DNA from: Alistipes shahii WAL 8301
GTDB lineage: Bacteria; Bacteroidota; Bacteroidia; Bacteroidales; Rikenellaceae
NCBI RefSeq assembly: GCF_025145845.1
Contig: NZ_CP102253.1
Coordinates: 1,488,001 to 1,552,000, forward strand
DNA length: 64,000 nt
Direction of reading: 5' to 3'
Shown: positions 26,156-35,226 of the stretch, piece by piece
Layout of the letters: every line of letters begins with the position of its first letter
How positions within the stretch are numbered: position 1 is the stretch's first letter
Translations under genes and position numbers: made by a program
The notes under the pieces: generated by a model
Seen by the model: only the letters and a program-made list of their open reading frames with translations
What the model was told of the DNA's origin: nothing
Database searches by the model: none

Positions 26156-27874
26156 ATGGCAATCGAACTCAGCGAACAGGAACAGCTTCGCAGGCAGTCG
26201 CTCACGGCGTTGCGCAACCTGGGCATCGAACCCTACCCCGCCGCCCGTTACGAAGTGACGGCCACGGCGCGCGAAATCGCCGATAACTACGACGACGCGA
26301 AGAAGAATTTCCAGGACGTCCGCATCGCCGGCCGCATCATGTCGCGCCGCATCATGGGCAGCGCCTCGTTCTTCGAGCTACAGGACCACACGGGCCGCAT
26401 TCAGGTCTACATCCGCCGCGACGACATCTGCCCCGAAGGCGATCCGACGCTCTACAACACGGTTTTCAAGAAACTGCTCGACATCGGCGACTTCATCGGC
26501 GTGGAGGGATTCGTCTTCCATACCAACACCGGAGAACTGTCGGTGCACTGCCGTAAGTTCACCGTGCTGTCGAAGTCGATCCGCCCGCTGCCCGTCGTCA
26601 AGGAGAAGGACGGCAAGACGTTCGATGCCTTCACCGACCCGGAGGTGCGCTACCGCCAGCGGTATTTGGACCTGATCGTCAACCCGCAGGTGAAGGAGAC
26701 CTTCGTCCGCCGCGCCAGGATCATGGCCACGATGCGCGAGTTCTTCAACGAACGGGGCTACATCGAGGTCGAGACCCCGATCCTCCAGCCCATCCCCGGC
26801 GGCGCATCGGCGCGTCCGTTCATCACCCACCACAACTCGCTCGACATCGACCTCTACCTGCGCATCGCCACGGAACTTTACCTCAAGAAACTGATCGTCG
26901 GCGGATTCGACGGCGTCTACGAGTTCGGCAAGAACTTCCGCAACGAGGGCATGGACCGCACGCACAACCCCGAGTTCACGTGCATGGAGATTTACGTGGC
27001 CTACAAGGACTACCTCTGGATGATGGAGTTCACCGAGCAGATGCTCGAACGGGTGGCCATGGCCGTGAACGGCACGACGGAGCTGACGATCGACGGCAAG
27101 CCGATCTCGTTCAAGGCCCCGTTCCGCCGTCTGACGATGACCGACGCCATCCGCGAAAAGACCGGCTACGACATCACGGGCCGCTCGGAGGAGGAGCTGC
27201 GCGAAGCGTGCAAGCAGTTGAACGTCGAGGTCGACGAGACCTTTGGCAAGGGCAAGCTGATCGACGCCATCTTCGGGCAGTACTGCGAGGAGGAGCTGAT
27301 CCAGCCCACCTTCATCACGGACTACCCGCGCGAGATGTCGCCGCTGTGCAAGCGTCACCGCTCGAACCCCGACCTGACGGAGCGTTTCGAACTGTTCGTC
27401 AACGGCAAGGAGCTGTGCAACGCCTATTCGGAGCTGAACGACCCGATCGACCAGCTGGAGCGTTTCCAGGAGCAGTTGCGTCTCTCGGAGAAGGGCGACG
27501 ACGAGGCCATGTTCATCGACATGGACTTCGTGCGCGCGCTGGAATACGGCATGCCGACCTGCTCGGGAATGGGCATCGGCATCGACCGGCTGACGATGTT
27601 TATGACCGACCAGTCCTCGATCCAGGACGTGCTGTTCTTCCCGCAGATGCGCCCCGAGAAGAAGGTCGTGAACGATCCCGCGGAGGCCTACACCGCCATC
27701 GGCGTTCCCGAAGAGTGGGTTCCGGTGATTCAGAAGATGGGGTACCTCACCGTCGAGTCGCTCCGCAAACTCGCCCCCGGCAAGTTCTTCAACGACCTGT
27801 GCGGATTCAACAAGAAGAACAAGCTCGGACTGAAAGCCCCCTCGATCGACGAGGTCAAGGCGTGGCTGAATTAA
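26156..27874 (+). CDS. lysS: Lysine--tRNA ligase, class II
   Basis: This 572-residue class II aminoacyl-tRNA synthetase charges tRNA-Lys. The N-terminal OB-fold anticodon-binding domain (about 55-150, VRIAGRIMSRRIMGSASFFELQD) is followed by the catalytic domain with motif 1 (FFNERGYIEVETPIL), motif 2 (FRNEGMDRTHNPEFTCMEIY) and motif 3 (GMGIGIDRLTMFM). It is slightly longer than E. coli LysS because of a C-terminal helix-rich tail (about 510-572, VPVIQKMGYLTVESLRKL) common in Bacteroidota. It is a single gene with a promoter at 26090-26120. Confidence 0.97.
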   Translation: MAIELSEQEQLRRQSLTALRNLGIEPYPAARYEVTATAREIADNYDDAKKNFQDVRIAGRIMSRRIMGSASFFELQDHTGRIQVYIRRDDICPEGDPTLYNTVFKKLLDIGDFIGVEGFVFHTNTGELSVHCRKFTVLSKSIRPLPVVKEKDGKTFDAFTDPEVRYRQRYLDLIVNPQVKETFVRRARIMATMREFFNERGYIEVETPILQPIPGGASARPFITHHNSLDIDLYLRIATELYLKKLIVGGFDGVYEFGKNFRNEGMDRTHNPEFTCMEIYVAYKDYLWMMEFTEQMLERVAMAVNGTTELTIDGKPISFKAPFRRLTMTDAIREKTGYDITGRSEEELREACKQLNVEVDETFGKGKLIDAIFGQYCEEELIQPTFITDYPREMSPLCKRHRSNPDLTERFELFVNGKELCNAYSELNDPIDQLERFQEQLRLSEKGDDEAMFIDMDFVRALEYGMPTCSGMGIGIDRLTMFMTDQSSIQDVLFFPQMRPEKKVVNDPAEAYTAIGVPEEWVPVIQKMGYLTVESLRKLAPGKFFNDLCGFNKKNKLGLKAPSIDEVKAWLN

Positions 27875-27964
27875 AAATTACGGAACGACCCGGTCAGAAA
27901 ATTTTCGATTTACCCGAAGCGGATCGGCAGACCGCGGCTTCGGCCCAAAAACCGGAAACATCGC

Positions 27965-28032
27965 GATAAAGTCCCCTCCGAGGAGGGGATTTAGGGGAGG
28001 GTAGAATTGCAAACGCGGCGGAACGCCGCGCA
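27965..28032 (-). repeat. Dispersed intergenic element, copy B
   Basis: Read on the minus strand, a GCGGCG-rich hairpin is followed by GTTTGCAATTCTACCCTCCCC and a GGAGGGG/CCCCTCC hairpin. Its second half is nearly identical to copy C at 39.4 kb, in the opposite orientation. Confidence 0.7.
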
Positions 28033-28095
28033 TGCGAAACCGGGATTCTTGCTATACAAAAGGTAGACTTATTAACATAAAAAAGAATTACAACT

Positions 28096-28854
28096 ATGAG
28101 AAAGAAAATTGTTGCCGGCAACTGGAAGATGAACACGCTTCCCGCCGAAGGTGTCGAACTGGCCAAAGGCGTCGTGGCAGGCCGCGGAGAGGTTTGCTCG
28201 TGCGTGAACTTCATCGTCTGCCCGCCGTTCACCCATCTGGCGATGGTTGCCGAGGCCCTGAAGGGTTCGGACGTCGCACTCGGCGCGCAGGACTGCGCCA
28301 CCGAAGCCAAAGGCGCCTACACGGGTGAGATCGCTGCCTCGATGATCGCGGCGCTGGGATGCAAATACGTGATCCTCGGCCACTCGGAGCGCCGCCAGTA
28401 CTACGGCGAGACCTCCGCGACGCTCAACAAGAAGATGGCGCAGGCCTATGCAAACGGGCTGATCCCCATCTACTGCGTCGGCGAGAACCTCGACGAGCGC
28501 GAGGCCGGCAAACACTTCGACGTGGTGAAGGCCCAGATCGAAGAGGTGGTTTACAACCTCACCGAGGAGCAGTACAAGAACCTCGTGATCGCTTACGAAC
28601 CGGTTTGGGCCATCGGTACGGGCAAGACCGCTTCGGCAGAGCAGGCACAGGAGATCCACGCCTACATCCGCCAGGTGCTCACCGCCAAGTTCGGCGCAGC
28701 GGCACAGGAGACGGCGATCCTCTACGGCGGTTCGTGCAAGCCCTCGAACGCCGCCGAAATCTTCGCCAAGGAGGACGTGGACGGCGGCCTGATCGGCGGC
28801 GCAGCCCTCAAGGCAGAGGACTTCCTCGCCATCGGCAAGGGGTTCTCGAAGTAA
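28096..28854 (+). CDS. tpiA: Triose-phosphate isomerase
   Basis: This 252-residue TIM-barrel enzyme interconverts dihydroxyacetone phosphate and glyceraldehyde 3-phosphate. Active-site features are NWKMN (Lys near 13), the HSERR loop (His near 96) and the YEPVWAIGTGK segment with catalytic Glu, then LYGGSCKPSNA and GGLIGGAAL phosphate loops. Length is normal. A repeat-bearing spacer separates it from lysS and a terminator follows, so it appears to be a single gene. Confidence 0.97.
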   Translation: MRKKIVAGNWKMNTLPAEGVELAKGVVAGRGEVCSCVNFIVCPPFTHLAMVAEALKGSDVALGAQDCATEAKGAYTGEIAASMIAALGCKYVILGHSERRQYYGETSATLNKKMAQAYANGLIPIYCVGENLDEREAGKHFDVVKAQIEEVVYNLTEEQYKNLVIAYEPVWAIGTGKTASAEQAQEIHAYIRQVLTAKFGAAAQETAILYGGSCKPSNAAEIFAKEDVDGGLIGGAALKAEDFLAIGKGFSK

Positions 28855-28879
28855 TACCGCGACAGCGTACAATTACGGA

Positions 28880-28912
28880 CAGAGCCCCCTGCAAGGGGCC
28901 TCTGTCTCTTTA
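28880..28912 (+). terminator. Intrinsic terminator after tpiA
   Basis: CAGAG-C-CCCCT and AGGGG-C-CTCTG pair around GCA, followed by a TCTCTTT tail. Confidence 0.75.
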
Positions 28913-28947
28913 TCCGACCCGGATTTCCCAACCATAACTACGACACC

Positions 28948-30138
28948 ATGAAAAAACTGCTGTTTCTCGCCGCCGCACTCTCGGCGGCATGCGCCGCAAG
29001 CGCGCAAGGCTACTACACCGACGCCTACAATCCCGACATCACGCGCCACACCGGGCGCATCGCCGCACAGCGCGCGGAATTCATACTGCCCGAGGTGAAC
29101 GGCTACAACGTCTACAAAGCCGACCTGCACACCCACTCGGTCTACTCCGACGGCGACTGCACGCCCGAATTCCGCGTCCGCGAAGCGTGGTACGACGGCC
29201 TGGACGTGCTGGCGATCACCGAACACGTGGAATACCGCCGCCACGAAGGCAAGATGCTGAACTTCCTCAAAGGCTACGTTCCCGAAGGTACGGAGGCCAT
29301 AAACAACAACATCATCCGGAGGAGCGCCGACGAACGGGGCATCCAGTCGGATCTGAACCTCCCGGTGAAACTGGCCCGGGAGACCGCCCGAAAATACGGT
29401 CTGACGATCATTCCCGGCGCCGAGATCACCCGCGAACCGATCGCCTACGGCCACTACAACGCCCTTTTCACCACGGACAACAACTCCCTCTACGCCACCG
29501 ACGCCCTGCAATCGCTCCGCAACGCCAAGGCGCAGGGGGCGCTGGTGATGCACAACCATCCGGGCTGGCGGCGCAAGAGCCTCGAACACCCCGAGTTCGA
29601 AGTCAAAGCCTACGGCGAAGGGCTGATCGACGGCATCGAAATTATGAACGGCGCAGAGTTCTACCCCAAAGCCATCGCACGCGCCCACGCCCGCAAACTG
29701 TTCGTGTCGGCGAATACCGACATCCACGATGCGACGGCCGAGACCTACCGGCTTCAGGGCCACAGCCGCAACATGACGCTGATCTTCGCCCGGAACAACT
29801 CGCTCGAAGCGCTGCGCGAGGCGCTCGAAGCGCGCCGCACGCTGGCCTATTCGTTCGGCACGATAGCGGGCGACGAACAGCTGCTGAAGGACCTCTTCAC
29901 GGCATCGGTCCGGACAAAGGTGCTCCACACCGACCCGAGCAACGGCCGCCGCACGGTAAGCCTCACGAACGGCAGTTCGGTGGAGTACGTCCTCCGCTTC
30001 CCGGGGCAGAATCCCGTCGTGCTCAAGCCGTTCTCGACGCTGATGACCACCGTAGGACGTGACAAGCCGCTCGACGTCACCGTCGAAAACATGTGGTACT
30101 CCGAGAAGGATCATCCCCGGATCGAGATCAATCTGTAA
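28948..30138 (+). CDS. Exported PHP-domain phosphodiesterase (Sb-PDE-like)
   Basis: This 396-residue protein has a signal peptide (MKKLLFLAAALSAACAASAQG) and a PHP metallo-phosphoesterase domain: KADLHTHSVYSDG (metal ligands HxH plus Asp), AITEHVEYRRHEGK, PGAEIT and HNHPGW, and a later SANTDIHD. This order fits the Bacteroidota Sb-PDE family, which hydrolyses phosphodiester or related bonds outside the cytoplasm. A C-terminal beta domain (about 300-396) follows. It is single, flanked by terminators. The true substrate is not known. Confidence 0.88.
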   Translation: MKKLLFLAAALSAACAASAQGYYTDAYNPDITRHTGRIAAQRAEFILPEVNGYNVYKADLHTHSVYSDGDCTPEFRVREAWYDGLDVLAITEHVEYRRHEGKMLNFLKGYVPEGTEAINNNIIRRSADERGIQSDLNLPVKLARETARKYGLTIIPGAEITREPIAYGHYNALFTTDNNSLYATDALQSLRNAKAQGALVMHNHPGWRRKSLEHPEFEVKAYGEGLIDGIEIMNGAEFYPKAIARAHARKLFVSANTDIHDATAETYRLQGHSRNMTLIFARNNSLEALREALEARRTLAYSFGTIAGDEQLLKDLFTASVRTKVLHTDPSNGRRTVSLTNGSSVEYVLRFPGQNPVVLKPFSTLMTTVGRDKPLDVTVENMWYSEKDHPRIEINL

Positions 30139-30154
30139 TCCCGCACCCGTTAAA

Positions 30155-30186
30155 AAATCCCCGGCCCGTCGACGGCCGGGGATTTC
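30155..30186 (+). terminator. Intrinsic terminator after the PHP gene
   Basis: AATCCCCGGCC and GGCCGGGGATT form an 11-bp stem with a short loop, followed by a T-rich end. Confidence 0.88.
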
Positions 30187-30273
30187 CATGCCCTCCGCAA
30201 AGATGTTCAAAAACGGGCCGAATGCGGCCGGAACAAACTTTTTTCGTATATTTACAGCACATAACAAAACGAC

Positions 30274-30738
30274 ATGAGCCGGTTAATCATCAACAATTTC
30301 AACGAATTCGCCCAGCACATAGGTCAGGAGCTGGGTGTTTCCGACTACCTGACGATCACGCAGGAGCAGATCGACCTTTTCGCCGACGCCACGCTCGACC
30401 ACCAGTGGATTCACGTGGACACGGAGCGCGCCCGGACGGAAAGCCCTTATAAATCGACCATTGCGCACGGCTACCTGAACCTTTCGGTGCTCCCCTACCT
30501 CTGGGGACAAATTCTGGAGGTCAACAACGTGAAGATGCTGGTCAACTACGGCATCGAGAAACTGCGCTTCAACCGGCCTGTGCTGGCAGGCGACGCAGTC
30601 CGGCTGCGCGCCTCGCTGGTGTCGCTCGCAAACCTCCGCGGCATCGCCAAGGCGGAGATCAAGGTGTCGCTCGAAATCAAGGACAGCCCCAAAACGGCCC
30701 TCGATGCGACGGTCGTGTTTCTCTATCATTTCCAATAG
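30274..30738 (+). CDS. MaoC-like hot-dog dehydratase
   Basis: This 154-residue protein has the MaoC/R-hydratase signature: FADATLDHQWIHVDTERA (catalytic Asp-His pair) and IAHGYLNLSVL, followed by NYGIEKLRFNRPVLAGDAVRLRASLV. It would hydrate enoyl-CoA or a related thioester, likely in fatty-acid metabolism; the physiological substrate is not evident. It is a monocistronic gene with a terminator just after it. Confidence 0.9.
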   Translation: MSRLIINNFNEFAQHIGQELGVSDYLTITQEQIDLFADATLDHQWIHVDTERARTESPYKSTIAHGYLNLSVLPYLWGQILEVNNVKMLVNYGIEKLRFNRPVLAGDAVRLRASLVSLANLRGIAKAEIKVSLEIKDSPKTALDATVVFLYHFQ

Positions 30739-30760
30739 CGCCAAACGGATCGTAAATTAA

Positions 30761-30790
30761 ACAGGGGCTGTTTACACAGTCCCTGTTTTT
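30761..30790 (+). terminator. Intrinsic terminator after the MaoC gene
   Basis: ACAGGG-CTG and CAG-CCCTGT pair around TTTACA, followed by a T5 run. Confidence 0.8.
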
Positions 30791-30870
30791 GTTGCGGCGA
30801 TTTTCGATTGCAGGCGAAAGGCTTCAAGCACGACATAAGCCGAAACCGATTTTTCGTGCATCGTAATAAA

Positions 30871-30914
30871 AAACCCGGATGGGTAGTCCTGACGGACGTC
30901 CCATTCGGGTTTTG
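30871..30914 (-). terminator. Terminator at the end of the ribosomal superoperon
   Basis: AACCCGGATGGG (30872-30883) and CCCATTCGGGTT (30900-30911) pair with one mismatch; A/T runs on both sides allow termination in both directions. It lies just after rplQ on the minus strand. Confidence 0.85.
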
Positions 30915-30954
30915 TTTAGGATGTGCGGGAATATCCGCTTACAAATCCAAAAGG

Positions 30955-31560
30955 CTACATTTTTTTGCCCACATTGGTCTTCTTCGCAACCTTCGGAGCC
31001 GCAGCCTTGGCCGAAGCGGCCTTCGGCGCTGCGGGCTTCTTCGGGGCGGCAGCCTTCTTGGGTGCGGCCTTTTTAGCCTCGCCCTCGACGACGGTAGCCT
31101 CCTCGACGGCGTCGGTAGCCTTGGCGGCCGACTTGCGCGAACGGCGCGTCTTCGGTTTTGCCTCCGAAGCGGCTGCGGGAGCGATACCCAGCGTGTAAGG
31201 CTCGTTGAAGTCAACGAACTCGATGATGCACATGTCGGCAGCATCGCCCAGACGGAAACCGGTCTTCAGGATGCGGGTGTAACCGCCCGGACGCTCCGAA
31301 ATCTTCGGCGCGATCGTACGGAACAGCTCCGTAACGGCCTCTTTCTGTTTCAGGTACGAGAATACGATACGGCGCGAGTGCGTCGTGTCCTCCTTCGACT
31401 TGGTGACCAGAGGCTCCACGAAACGCTGAACGGCCTTGGCCTTGGCAACCGTCGTTTCGATGCGTTTGTGCAGGATCAGCGACGTGGCCATGTTCGACAG
31501 CATGGCCTTGCGGTGGCCTGCCTGACGGCCCAGGTGGTTGAAATTCTTATTGTGTCTCAT
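30955..31560 (-). CDS. rplQ: 50S ribosomal protein L17 with long basic tail
   Basis: The first 120 residues are a normal L17 (MRHNKNFNHLGRQAGHRKAMLSN start; TTVAKAKAVQRFVEPL). The remaining 80 residues are a low-complexity Ala/Lys/Pro tail (SEAKPKTRRSRKSAAKAT, then AAPKKAAAPKKPAAPKAAS). At 201 residues it is much longer than the typical 115-130. It is the last gene of the superoperon, next to rpoA by 2 bp, and is followed by a terminator. Confidence 0.96.
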   Translation of the reverse strand: MRHNKNFNHLGRQAGHRKAMLSNMATSLILHKRIETTVAKAKAVQRFVEPLVTKSKEDTTHSRRIVFSYLKQKEAVTELFRTIAPKISERPGGYTRILKTGFRLGDAADMCIIEFVDFNEPYTLGIAPAAASEAKPKTRRSRKSAAKATDAVEEATVVEGEAKKAAPKKAAAPKKPAAPKAASAKAAAPKVAKKTNVGKKM

Positions 31561-31562
31561 AA

Positions 31563-32555
31563 TTAATCTTTGTCAAGTTTGTAGATTGATACGTCCATAC
31601 CGAACTTCAGGTTGAGCGAGGTCAGCAACTCGTCCAGCTCCGTCAGCGACTTCTTGCCGAAGTTGCGGAACTTCAGCAGGTCGTTGCGGTTCAGCTTCAC
31701 GAGATCCCCCACCGTATCGACATCGGCGGCCTTCAGGCAGTTCAGGGCGCGGACCGAAAGGTCCTGATCCGAGAGCTTCGTCTTCAGCAGCTGACGCATG
31801 TGGAGTACATCCTCATCGAACTCCTCGGCACCGTTCGTGTCTTCCATGTTGACGGTGATCTTCTCGTCGGAGAAGAGCATGAAGTGCTGGATGAGAATTT
31901 TTGCGGCCTCTTTCAGAGCCTCTTTGGGGTGAATCGACCCGTCGGTGGTAATTTCCAAATTCAGCTTCTCGTAGTCGGTCTTCTGCTCGACGCGGTAGTT
32001 TTCGATCGAGTACTTCACGTTCTTGATGGGCGTGAAGATCGAGTCGATCGGAAGCGTTCCGAACTCGCTTTCAGCGGGAGCGTTCTCCTCGGCAGGCACG
32101 TAGCCGCGGCCTTTGCCGATCGTGAGCGTCATCTGCATCTTCGTTCCCGGGGCCAGGTGACAGATCACCAGGTCGGGATTGAGGACCTTGAAGAACGACA
32201 GGTAATTCGAGATATATCCGGCAGTCAGCTCCGTAACACCCGCAACGTTAATGGATACTTTTTCGGCATCCTGATTATCGACTGTGCGGATAAAACGAAC
32301 CTGCTTCAGATTGAGGATGATGTTCAACATATCCTCCATCACACCGGGGATAGCGGCAAACTCGTGATCGACACCGGCTACCTTGACAGTCGTGATTGCG
32401 TAACCCTCCAGCGAAGAGAGCAGAATACGACGCAAAGCGTTACCGACAGTCATACCGAATCCGGGCTCCAGCGGTCGGAATTCGAACTTCCCGAACGACG
32501 AAGTGGATTCAAGCATAATAACCTTCTCAGGTTTCTGGAATGCTAATATTGCCAT
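31563..32555 (-). CDS. rpoA: DNA-directed RNA polymerase alpha subunit
   Basis: This 330-residue alpha subunit has an N-terminal assembly domain (GFGMTVGNALRRILLSSLEGYAI, VRFIRTVDNQ) and a C-terminal DNA/UP-element domain after an acidic linker (LSVRALNCLKAADVDTVGDLV, FGKKSLTELDELL). Length and domain order are normal. It is coupled to rplQ and rpsD in the alpha part of the ribosomal cluster. Confidence 0.98.
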   Translation of the reverse strand: MAILAFQKPEKVIMLESTSSFGKFEFRPLEPGFGMTVGNALRRILLSSLEGYAITTVKVAGVDHEFAAIPGVMEDMLNIILNLKQVRFIRTVDNQDAEKVSINVAGVTELTAGYISNYLSFFKVLNPDLVICHLAPGTKMQMTLTIGKGRGYVPAEENAPAESEFGTLPIDSIFTPIKNVKYSIENYRVEQKTDYEKLNLEITTDGSIHPKEALKEAAKILIQHFMLFSDEKITVNMEDTNGAEEFDEDVLHMRQLLKTKLSDQDLSVRALNCLKAADVDTVGDLVKLNRNDLLKFRNFGKKSLTELDELLTSLNLKFGMDVSIYKLDKD

Positions 32556-32578
32556 AATAGGTGAATTTGTTTTGATTA

Positions 32579-33187
32579 CTACTTCGAGTACAACTCGACG
32601 ATGAGCTGCTCCTTGATGTTCTCGGGGATCTCCTCACGCTCGGGTTTCTGCAGGAAACGGCCGCTCATCGAGGCGTTGTCCCACTCCAACCAGGCGTAGC
32701 GGCTCTTCGACGAGCCGGCCAGGGATGCCGAGATCACTTCCAGACTCTTCGACTTCTCGCGAACCGACACCACGTCACCCGCGCGCAGCGAGTACGAGGG
32801 GATGTTCACGACGCTGCCGTTCACGCAGATGTGGCAGTGCGAAACGAGCTGGCGGGCAGCCGCACGCGTCGGGGCGATACCCAAGCGGTAAACGACGTTG
32901 TCCAGGCGGCACTCCAGCAGCTTCAGCAGGTTCTCACCCGTGATACCGCCCATGCGGGCAGCCTGCTCGTAGGTGCGCGAGAACTGCTTCTCCAGCAGGC
33001 CGTACGTGTACTTCGCCTTCTGCTTCTCGCTCAACTGCGTGCCGTACTCCGACACTTTCTTGCGCTTGCGCGCCAGACCATGCTGTCCGGGAGGATAGTT
33101 GCGCTTTTCGAGCACCTTATCCGCACCATAGATAGCTTCGCCGAATTTACGGGCGATTTTCGATTTAGGTCCTATGTATTTTCCCAT
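32579..33187 (-). CDS. rpsD: 30S ribosomal protein S4
   Basis: This 202-residue S4 has the start MGKYIGPKSKIARKFGEAI, the NYPPGQHG segment, and an S4 RNA-binding domain (LECRLDNVVYRLGIAPTRAAARQLVSH, INGSVVNIPSYSLRAGDVV). It lacks the four-Cys zinc ribbon, the zinc-free form. In many bacteria S4 represses its own operon by binding its mRNA; no such site was verified here. It sits between rpoA and rpsK. Confidence 0.98.
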   Translation of the reverse strand: MGKYIGPKSKIARKFGEAIYGADKVLEKRNYPPGQHGLARKRKKVSEYGTQLSEKQKAKYTYGLLEKQFSRTYEQAARMGGITGENLLKLLECRLDNVVYRLGIAPTRAAARQLVSHCHICVNGSVVNIPSYSLRAGDVVSVREKSKSLEVISASLAGSSKSRYAWLEWDNASMSGRFLQKPEREEIPENIKEQLIVELYSK

Positions 33188-33237
33188 TGTTCTGTCTTTT
33201 TTTAAAACCTTGAAATTATCCTTAACCTGTGCCTGAA

Positions 33238-33627
33238 TTATACGCGGCGGCGGTTAGGAGCACGGCAGCCGTTGTGCGGCAGCGGCGTAACGTCGATGAT
33301 CTCCATCACCTCGATACCGGCGCCGTGGATCGTGCGCACGGCCGACTCGCGGCCTGCACCCGGACCCTTCACATAAACCTTCACCTTGCGCAGGCCCATG
33401 TCGTAAGCGACCTTGGCGCAATCCGCCGAAGCGGTCTGTGCTGCATACGGAGTATTCTTCTTCGAACCACGGAAGCCCATCTTGCCGGCCGACGACCAGC
33501 TGATGACATCGCCCACCTCGTTGGTGATGGTGATGATTACGTTGTTGAAAGTGGAGTGTACATAGACATTGCCCAGCGCACCGACCTTAACAACCTTTTT
33601 CTTAACTGTTCCAGTTTTCTTTGCCAT
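33238..33627 (-). CDS. rpsK: 30S ribosomal protein S11
   Basis: This 129-residue S11 has its hallmarks: HSTFNNVIITITNEVGDVISWSS, GFRGSKKNTPYAAQ, the VKGPGAGRESAVR segment and the end DVTPLPHNGCRAPNRRRV. Length is normal. It is 13 bp downstream of rpsM and 51 bp upstream of rpsD, in standard alpha-operon order. Confidence 0.98.
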   Translation of the reverse strand: MAKKTGTVKKKVVKVGALGNVYVHSTFNNVIITITNEVGDVISWSSAGKMGFRGSKKNTPYAAQTASADCAKVAYDMGLRKVKVYVKGPGAGRESAVRTIHGAGIEVMEIIDVTPLPHNGCRAPNRRRV

Positions 33628-33640
33628 AATTCTCTAAAGA

Positions 33641-34021
33641 TTACTTCGTTGCCTTTTTCTTGTTTGCGACAGTCTTCTTGCGGCCCTTGCGGGTACGCGC
33701 GTTGTTCTTGGTCGACTGACCGCGGACGGGAAGACCCAAACGGTGACGGATGCCGCGGTAGCAGCCGATGTCCATCAGGCGCTTGATGTTCAGCTGGACC
33801 ATCGAACGGCATTCGCCCTCGACTTTCAGACCCAGGTCGGCGATCGTCGAACGGATCGCACCGATCTGGTCGTCCGACCAATCCTGTACTTTGAGATCGT
33901 AGCTGATGCCAGCGGTCTCGAGAATCTTACGAGCCGTCGAACGACCGATACCGTAGATATAGGTCAGGCCGATCTCGCCTCTTTTGTTTTTCGGTAAATC
34001 TACACCGACTATACGTGCCAT
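33641..34021 (-). CDS. rpsM: 30S ribosomal protein S13
   Basis: This 126-residue S13 starts MARIVGVDLPKNKRGEIGLTYIYGIGRSTA and ends in a basic tail after RGIRHRLGLPVRGQSTKNNARTRKG. It binds the head of the 30S subunit and contacts 50S. Length is normal for Bacteroidota. It follows rpmJ by 37 bp. Confidence 0.98.
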   Translation of the reverse strand: MARIVGVDLPKNKRGEIGLTYIYGIGRSTARKILETAGISYDLKVQDWSDDQIGAIRSTIADLGLKVEGECRSMVQLNIKRLMDIGCYRGIRHRLGLPVRGQSTKNNARTRKGRKKTVANKKKATK

Positions 34022-34058
34022 ATAAATTCTTTTTCTTTTTTGACTTGTTTAAAAAACA

Positions 34059-34175
34059 TTACCCCTGGCGCATTTTAAACTTGGGATTCTTTTTGCAAAT
34101 GACATAAAGTTTGCCTTTACGCTTCACAATCTTGCAATCCTCGCTTCTTTTCTTGATGGATGCTTTAACTTTCAT
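34059..34175 (-). CDS. rpmJ: 50S ribosomal protein L36, zinc-free variant
   Basis: A 38-residue frame reads MKVKASIKKRSEDCKIVKRKG and ends in PKFKMRQG. It is the L36 fold with only two of the four zinc ligands kept: the first Cys is Ser11 and the His is Phe33, with Cys14 and Cys27 left. The gene is short, but its place between rpsM and infA is standard. The loss of zinc ligands matches the zinc-free S14 in the same cluster. Confidence 0.96.
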   Translation of the reverse strand: MKVKASIKKRSEDCKIVKRKGKLYVICKKNPKFKMRQG

Positions 34176-34193
34176 GATTTTCAAGCAATCTAA

Positions 34194-34412
34194 TTATTTG
34201 TACCGGAAAGATATACGTCCCTTCGTAAGGTCATAGGGCGTCATCTCCACTTTTACTTTATCTCCGGGAAGGATCTTGATGTAGTGCATACGCATCTTTC
34301 CCGAGATATGGGCCGTGAGAATGTGGCCGTTGTCCAGTTCGACGCGGAACATCGCGTTGGACAGCGCCTCGATAATCGTCCCGTCCCTTTCAATAGCAGT
34401 TTGTTTTGCCAT
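34194..34412 (-). CDS. infA: Translation initiation factor IF-1
   Basis: This 72-residue S1-type OB-fold protein is typical IF-1: MAKQTAIERDGTIIEALSNAMFRVELDNGHILTAHISGKMR. It binds the 30S A site during initiation. Length is normal. It follows map by 6 bp and precedes rpmJ by 18 bp. Confidence 0.98.
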   Translation of the reverse strand: MAKQTAIERDGTIIEALSNAMFRVELDNGHILTAHISGKMRMHYIKILPGDKVKVEMTPYDLTKGRISFRYK

Positions 34413-34418
34413 AGAGTC

Positions 34419-35195
34419 TTAATTGTTTATTGCCTTTTCGATGATACTGAAGTCCGTCAGGACATCGGGTCCCGATTTGCGGACCGCAACGGCGAACTCG
34501 TAGTGCGCCGCCGGTTTGTGGTCCTGCGTGCGGACCGTCCAGCCATCCCGTTCGAAAACCACCGCTTTGGTCCCCATGTTGATCATGGGTTCGATGCAGA
34601 TGACCATGCCCTCCTTCAGGAGCGGTCCTCTGCCGCGTGCGCCGTAATTGGGAACACCGGGGTCTTCGTGCATTTTCCGACCCAGTCCGTGTCCCTCCAG
34701 TTCGCGCACGACTCCGTAGCCGAAACTTTCGGCGTACTCCTGCACGGCTGCCGACACGTCGCCTACGCGGTTGCCGGCTTTGGCCTGCGCCGTACCTTTA
34801 TAAAGAGCCTCTTTGGTGACGTCCATCAGCTGCCTAACTTCCCCGGCAACCTCGCCAACGGCAAACGTATATGCCGAATCACCAACAAACCCCTTCATAA
34901 ACGTACCGCAATCGACCGAAACGATGTCGCCCTCTTTGAGAACGCATTTCGAGGATGGGATACCGTGAACCACCTGTTCGTTTACCGATATACACAACGA
35001 AGCGGGAAATCCCTGATACCCGAGGAAGGCGGGAACTGCTCCGTGCGCGCGGATGAAATCCTCGGCAATCGAATCCAACTCCTTGGTGGTGACGCCCGGA
35101 CGAATGTGGCGACCCACTTCCGCCAGCGTCTCCGACACCAGGATGTTGTTCTCCCGGAGCAGCTCTATCTCCTCGTCTGTCTTTAAATAGATCAT
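34419..35195 (-). CDS. map: Methionine aminopeptidase, type I
   Basis: This 258-residue type I MetAP removes the initiator Met. The pita-bread metal site is visible: VSVDCGTFMKGFVGDSAYTF (two Asp ligands), HGLGRKMHEDPGVPN (His and the downstream His-Glu pair) and KEGMVICIEPMINMG (Glu), with a final WTVRTQDHKPAAHYE (Glu). The gene sits between secY and infA, as in many Bacteroidota. Length is normal. Confidence 0.98.
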   Translation of the reverse strand: MIYLKTDEEIELLRENNILVSETLAEVGRHIRPGVTTKELDSIAEDFIRAHGAVPAFLGYQGFPASLCISVNEQVVHGIPSSKCVLKEGDIVSVDCGTFMKGFVGDSAYTFAVGEVAGEVRQLMDVTKEALYKGTAQAKAGNRVGDVSAAVQEYAESFGYGVVRELEGHGLGRKMHEDPGVPNYGARGRGPLLKEGMVICIEPMINMGTKAVVFERDGWTVRTQDHKPAAHYEFAVAVRKSGPDVLTDFSIIEKAINN

Positions 35196-35226
35196 TTCTT
35201 CGCTTAAGAACTCTTCGGAAAAACTC